Source of the DNA: Pseudomonadota bacterium
GTDB taxonomy: Bacteria; Pseudomonadota; Alphaproteobacteria; Rhizobiales; Hyphomicrobiaceae
Length of the DNA stretch: 15,841 nt
Direction of reading: 5' to 3'
Assembly (NCBI GenBank): GCA_023430315.1
Contig: JAEZAW010000134.1
Span: forward strand, 1 to 15,841
Shown here: positions 13,133 to 15,841 of the stretch, in pieces
Layout of the letters: the number at the start of each line of letters is the position of its first letter
How positions within the stretch are numbered: position 1 is the first letter of the stretch
Program-made: the position numbers and the translations under genes
The notes under the pieces: generated by a model
The model's database searches: none
Told to the model about the DNA's origin: nothing
The model's input: only the letters and a program-made list of their open reading frames with translations

Positions 13133-14506
13133 ATGGTCCCCGACGCTCCCATCACTGACGACGAAATTCGCGCGCTCTTCGAGCCCATGCTCGGTGCGCC
13201 GATGGCCGTTGCCGTGTCAGGTGGTGCCGACAGCATGGCGCTCATGCTCATCGCCCAACGCGCACTCGCGCTGGTGCCGCCGCTGCTCAAGTCCATGGAG
13301 CAGCCCGGACGTCCGCGCCTGATTGTGCTGACGGTGGATCACGGTTTGCGGGCCGGATCGGCGGATGATGCTGCTTGGGTTGCATCTCAAGCTGAGACTG
13401 CGGGCCTGCCGTGCCGCGTGCTGCGCTGGGATGGCAATAAGCCTGCGCAAGGCATCCAGGCGGCAGCGCGGGCAGCACGGTATCGGCTCATGCACGAGGC
13501 GTTGATCGAGGAAGTGCAGTCCCGCGATAAGCTGCAGCGCATCCTGCTCACGGCCCACCACTACGAAGACCAGGCCGAGACCTTCCTCATGCGCCTGGCG
13601 CGCGGCAGTGGCATCGACGGATTGAGCGCAATGCAAAGCGCCGCAGTGATCTCCACCGGTGCCGACGGTGCTCAGCTCGCCATTCACCGCCCGCTGCTCA
13701 ACATGCCGAAGTCGCGCCTCGTTGCGACGCTGCGCGAGGCGGGTCTCACGTGGCGCGAGGATCCGAGCAACGATCGCGATGATTTCGAGCGCGTGCGCGT
13801 GCGCAAGGCACTCGCGTCGCTATCGGAGCTGGGCATCACCAGCGAAGCCATCGCGCGCAGTGCAGGGCGCCTGTCGCGCGCGCGTTCGTCTATCCTTCGC
13901 CAATCCGTCGAAACTACCGAGCGACACGTCGATTGGCACGGCGGCCAGTTCGGCTCGATCGCGCTCGATGCGCTCAACGATCTCTCGGAGGAGATCGCGC
14001 TCCGGGTTCTGACGCACCTCATTGCGGCCTACGGGGGCGAGGCGCCCGACCCGCGTTTATCGGAAGTCGAAGCCCTGGCCGAACGCATCCGCGGGACATC
14101 CGATCGCGCTTGGCCCGCTCGTGCGGCGACGCTCGGTGGCTGCCGGCTCGACTGGCGCCCCGGAGGAAATCTGCGGGTATGGAGGGAAGCAGGTCGCGCG
14201 GGCCTTCCCACGCTTCAAATCACACCGGGCGCGAACTCAGTGGTGTGGGAACGCCGGTTCGAGATCAGCGCAGCGGCAGAGTTGCATGACCCCATTGAGG
14301 TCAGGCCGCTGGATGCATCGACGTGGCGCAAGCTGAAAGCGGAGCTGCCGAACCTCGGCAAACTCCGTCTGCCCCCCGGCGCGGTGACCACATTGCCCGG
14401 ATGCTGGCTCGGCGCGGAACTACTCGCGGTACCGGGCCTGCCGACACCGTCTTCACCACTGATCCGCGCGAAATTCACCGGCGGACGCGACCATAATGCC
14501 CTCTGA
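13133..14506 (+). CDS. tilS: tRNA(Ile)-lysidine synthetase
   Basis: TilS attaches lysine to C34 of the CAU-anticodon tRNA-Ile, using ATP, which switches decoding from Met to Ile codon AUA; it is normally essential. The N-terminal PP-loop ATPase domain shows the signature AVSGGADSMAL (SGGADS, 29-34), then VLTVDHGLRAGSADDAAWV, ILLTAHHYEDQAETFLMRLARGSG and RPLLNMPKSRL with WREDPSND, all hallmarks of TilS. The C-terminal half is poorly conserved, as usual, and the length (457) is within the family range. GGGAGTGAG precedes the ATG. In many alphaproteobacteria tilS sits between tol-pal genes and ftsH; here it follows a coxG-like gene and is followed by a convergent small gene. Confidence 0.95.
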   Translation: MVPDAPITDDEIRALFEPMLGAPMAVAVSGGADSMALMLIAQRALALVPPLLKSMEQPGRPRLIVLTVDHGLRAGSADDAAWVASQAETAGLPCRVLRWDGNKPAQGIQAAARAARYRLMHEALIEEVQSRDKLQRILLTAHHYEDQAETFLMRLARGSGIDGLSAMQSAAVISTGADGAQLAIHRPLLNMPKSRLVATLREAGLTWREDPSNDRDDFERVRVRKALASLSELGITSEAIARSAGRLSRARSSILRQSVETTERHVDWHGGQFGSIALDALNDLSEEIALRVLTHLIAAYGGEAPDPRLSEVEALAERIRGTSDRAWPARAATLGGCRLDWRPGGNLRVWREAGRAGLPTLQITPGANSVVWERRFEISAAAELHDPIEVRPLDASTWRKLKAELPNLGKLRLPPGAVTTLPGCWLGAELLAVPGLPTPSSPLIRAKFTGGRDHNAL

Positions 14507-14538
14507 GGGTGCCGCGTCCGTCGAGCTGCCTTGAGGGC

Positions 14539-14739
14539 TTACTCGTAGTGCTTCTCGAAGGCCTTGGAAGCGGCCACGCTGTGCTCGACGCCGCTCATGC
14601 GCAGGCGCTCGTACTCGCGCCAAGCCTCGAGGCCGGCATTGAGGGCCGACGTGTACTCCTTGAAGCGGGCGAAAAGGCTCGGCTTCTTGGCTTCGCCCGG
14701 CAGGTAATCCAGGGCGGCATCATAGGACTTCGTGCTCAT
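14539..14739 (-). CDS. Conserved-looking small protein of unknown function (66 residues)
   Basis: The protein is hydrophilic and mostly helical in appearance, without signal peptide or membrane segment. It is rich in Lys/Glu/Ala/Tyr with the pattern YDAALDYLPGEAKKPSLF, then a helix with AGLEAWREYERLRMSG and a final helix ending KHYE. It is considered real because AAGGA stands at proper spacing before the ATG, codon third positions are nearly all G or C as in the neighbours, and the overlapping plus-strand open frame lacks both. Convergent with tilS. No family recognised. Confidence 0.72.
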   Translation of the reverse strand: MSTKSYDAALDYLPGEAKKPSLFARFKEYTSALNAGLEAWREYERLRMSGVEHSVAASKAFEKHYE

Positions 14740-14786
14740 GATCTTGTCCTTTGCTCATCTCGGCATCGCGCCTGTTTTCCGGCTCG

Positions 14787-14868
14787 TATGCTCTGGTATG
14801 CCATATACCGCGAATGGTGCGTCGCAACAAGGATGGCGCCCCGCGACGCCGATATGCATTTTTGCATA
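14787..14868. promoter_or_regulatory. Cluster of TATGC elements and palindromes
   Basis: TATGC occurs at 14787-14791, 14797-14801 (10 bp apart, one helical turn) and 14853-14857, and inverted (GCATA) at 14864-14868. The last two form the perfect palindrome TATGCA-TTTT-TGCATA (14853-14868); GGTAT and ATACC (14795-14809) form another inverted repeat. In a GC-rich genome this AT-rich cluster between divergent genes looks like a regulator-binding region. Confidence 0.35.
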
Positions 14869-14924
14869 GCAAGTGAAAAGGGGTCTTCTCGAGCACTTTG
14901 GACGCCGCGCAGGCAGGCGCCGCG

Positions 14925-14940
14925 GCCCCGTGATCGGGGC
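14925..14940. repeat. Perfect GC hairpin in the dehydrogenase leader region
   Basis: GCCCCG and CGGGGC form a six-base-pair stem with a TGAT tetraloop. No T-run follows on either strand. Part of the region upstream of the short-chain dehydrogenase; role unknown. Confidence 0.35.
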
Positions 14941-14971
14941 GAGACTTTCATGATCGGATGAGGTCCGCAGA

Positions 14972-14990
14972 ACGTCCCTTTTCGGGGCGT
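14972..14990 (+). repeat. Hairpin 32 bp upstream of the dehydrogenase start
   Basis: ACGTCCC and GGGGCGT pair over seven positions, including one G-U, around the loop TTTTC. It lies just before the ribosome-binding site AGGAGAGG and would be in the 5' leader of the dehydrogenase mRNA if transcription starts upstream. Confidence 0.35.
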
Positions 14991-15022
14991 CCCATCACAA
15001 CAATCAGGAGAGGAACGCCGGC

Positions 15023-15778
15023 ATGGCAACGAACAAGGTCGCGATCATCACCGGCGGCGGCACCGGCATCGGCCGGGCTGCAGCGCTCCATCTCCAGGCC
15101 GACGGCTGGGACGTGGTCGTGACCGGCCGGCGCAAGCCCGAGCTGGACGGCACTGTGGCATTGGCCAAGAAGGGCGGCGGGCGGATGCTGGCGGTTCCCG
15201 CCGACGTCACCAAGCAGGACGAGGTGAAGAAGCTCTTCGCCGAGACGGTGAAGACCTTCGGCCGTCTCGATTTCCTCTTCAACAACGCGGGCCGAGGGCT
15301 ACCAGCCGGCCCCATGGAGGACATCAAGCTCGAAGACTGGCAGAGCATCGTGAACGTCAATCTCACTGCGAGCTTCCTCTGCGCGCAGGAGGCCATCCGC
15401 CAGTTCAAGGCGCAATCACCGCAAGGCGGCCGTATCGTCAACAACGGCTCGATTTCCGCCCATACGCCGCGGCCGATGTCGGTCGGCTATACGTCGACGA
15501 AACACGCCATTACCGGTCTTACCAAGTGCATCGCGCTCGATGGGCGCCCCTTCAACATCGCCTGCGGTCAGCTCGATGTCGGCAATGCCGATACGGCCAT
15601 GGGTGGGCGCATGAAGGCTGGCGTGCCGCAGGCCCGCGGTGACGTCCAACCGGAGCCCGTGATGGATGTCGAACATTGCGGGTCGGCCATCCGTTACATG
15701 GCGAGCCTGCCGCTCGACACAAACGTGTTCACGATGACGATCAAGGCGACGAACATGCCCTTCGAGGGGCGTGGCTGA
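15023..15778 (+). CDS. Short-chain dehydrogenase/reductase (SDR) family oxidoreductase
   Basis: A 251-residue classical SDR. The cofactor motif TGGGTGIG (10-17), NNAG (87-90), catalytic serine region NNGSISAHTPRP and the active-site pair Tyr156-x3-Lys160 (YTSTK) are all present. VVVTGRR after the second strand puts basic residues where NADP(H)-preferring SDRs bind the 2'-phosphate, so NADP is more likely than NAD. After the active site, CGQLDVGNADTAM is typical of one SDR subgroup. Substrate unknown; the family acts on alcohols and ketones of many kinds. The ATG follows AGGAGAGGAA at good distance. It stands alone, divergent from the 66-residue gene. Confidence 0.94.
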   Translation: MATNKVAIITGGGTGIGRAAALHLQADGWDVVVTGRRKPELDGTVALAKKGGGRMLAVPADVTKQDEVKKLFAETVKTFGRLDFLFNNAGRGLPAGPMEDIKLEDWQSIVNVNLTASFLCAQEAIRQFKAQSPQGGRIVNNGSISAHTPRPMSVGYTSTKHAITGLTKCIALDGRPFNIACGQLDVGNADTAMGGRMKAGVPQARGDVQPEPVMDVEHCGSAIRYMASLPLDTNVFTMTIKATNMPFEGRG

Positions 15779-15799
15779 GAGTTCGCGCCTTCGGCGGAC

Positions 15800-15813
15800 G
15801 GGGGCTAGCCCCC
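15800..15813. terminator. Perfect GC palindrome after the dehydrogenase gene
   Basis: GGGGGCTAGCCCCC is a perfect 14-bp palindrome 21 bp after the dehydrogenase stop codon. As RNA it would fold with a small loop. No T-run follows, so it may be a factor-dependent terminator or part of a repeat rather than an intrinsic terminator. Confidence 0.4.
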
Positions 15814-15826
15814 GCACCCCCAACCG

Positions 15827-15841
15827 GGAGGGACACCCTCC
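15827..15841. repeat. Second GC palindrome, at the window edge
   Basis: GGAGGG and CCCTCC form a stem with an ACA loop and run exactly to the last base of the window, so the element may continue beyond it. Together with the palindrome before it, this looks like a GC-rich palindromic intergenic repeat. Confidence 0.3.

Larger units (their letters stand above)
14740..15022. other. Divergent spacer between the 66-aa gene and the dehydrogenase gene
   Basis: 283 bp without a convincing gene. It holds a cluster of TATGC elements and palindromes on the left and two GC hairpins on the right, and must contain both divergent promoters; no clear -35/-10 pair was found. Confidence 0.5.

Noticed and set aside
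14509..14961. 150-residue plus-strand open frame starting at GTG
   Set aside because: It overlaps the 66-residue minus-strand gene, lacks a ribosome-binding site, and its composition is not protein-like in the second half.

Overview
The window looks like a stretch of alphaproteobacterial chromosome, most probably from the order Hyphomicrobiales. It is GC-rich, its genes use G/C-ending codons heavily, and it encodes a phosphatidylcholine synthase of the bacterial Pcs type, a membrane J-protein resembling Tim14, a CoxG-family protein and several Rhizobiales-like short exported proteins. This placement is inferred from gene content only; there is no rRNA or tRNA gene. No prophage, transposase, CRISPR array or integrase is visible.

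Left part (1-6161): a PhzF-family gene enters from the left edge on the minus strand. On the plus strand a LOG-family nucleotide phosphoribohydrolase is followed 23 bp later by mazG, a likely nucleotide-sanitation pair. Then come minus-strand genes: a short exported protein, phosphatidylcholine synthase (pcs), a second short exported protein with a clear rho-independent terminator, and a two-gene unit of a von Willebrand A protein followed 20 bp later by a membrane-anchored J-domain protein.

Middle part (6292-10425): a two-domain sulfurtransferase and a RidA-family protein form an operon. Next is an unusual MerR-type regulator fused to an ABC-like P-loop domain. Its stop codon directly abuts the stop of the convergent marR-emrA-type operon (MarR regulator plus HlyD/EmrA adaptor, with no EmrB pump in view). 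The marR promoter can be read from the sequence, and two palindromes lie over its -35 and -10 boxes, which fits autoregulation.

Intergenic 10426-10708: this holds the most striking non-coding structure, two long stem-loops of 77 and 76 nt, 12 nt apart. They share the same ends (CTAAAGC/GCTTTAG) and the same architecture, and lie in opposite orientation to each other. Where their arms differ, the differences compensate, so pairing is kept in both. This is the signature of a mobile or structured palindromic repeat pair (REP/BIME-like), here immediately upstream of a thiolase gene.

Right part (10709-15841): a plus-strand run of thiolase, histidine phosphatase, CoxG-family protein and tilS (tRNA-Ile lysidine synthetase), then a 66-residue minus-strand protein and, after a 283-bp divergent spacer with several palindromes, a short-chain dehydrogenase. 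The window ends inside two GC-rich palindromes.

Most of the window is ordinary housekeeping and accessory metabolism. The repeat pair, the vWA/J-protein operon and the MerR-ATPase fusion are the parts that deserve follow-up.
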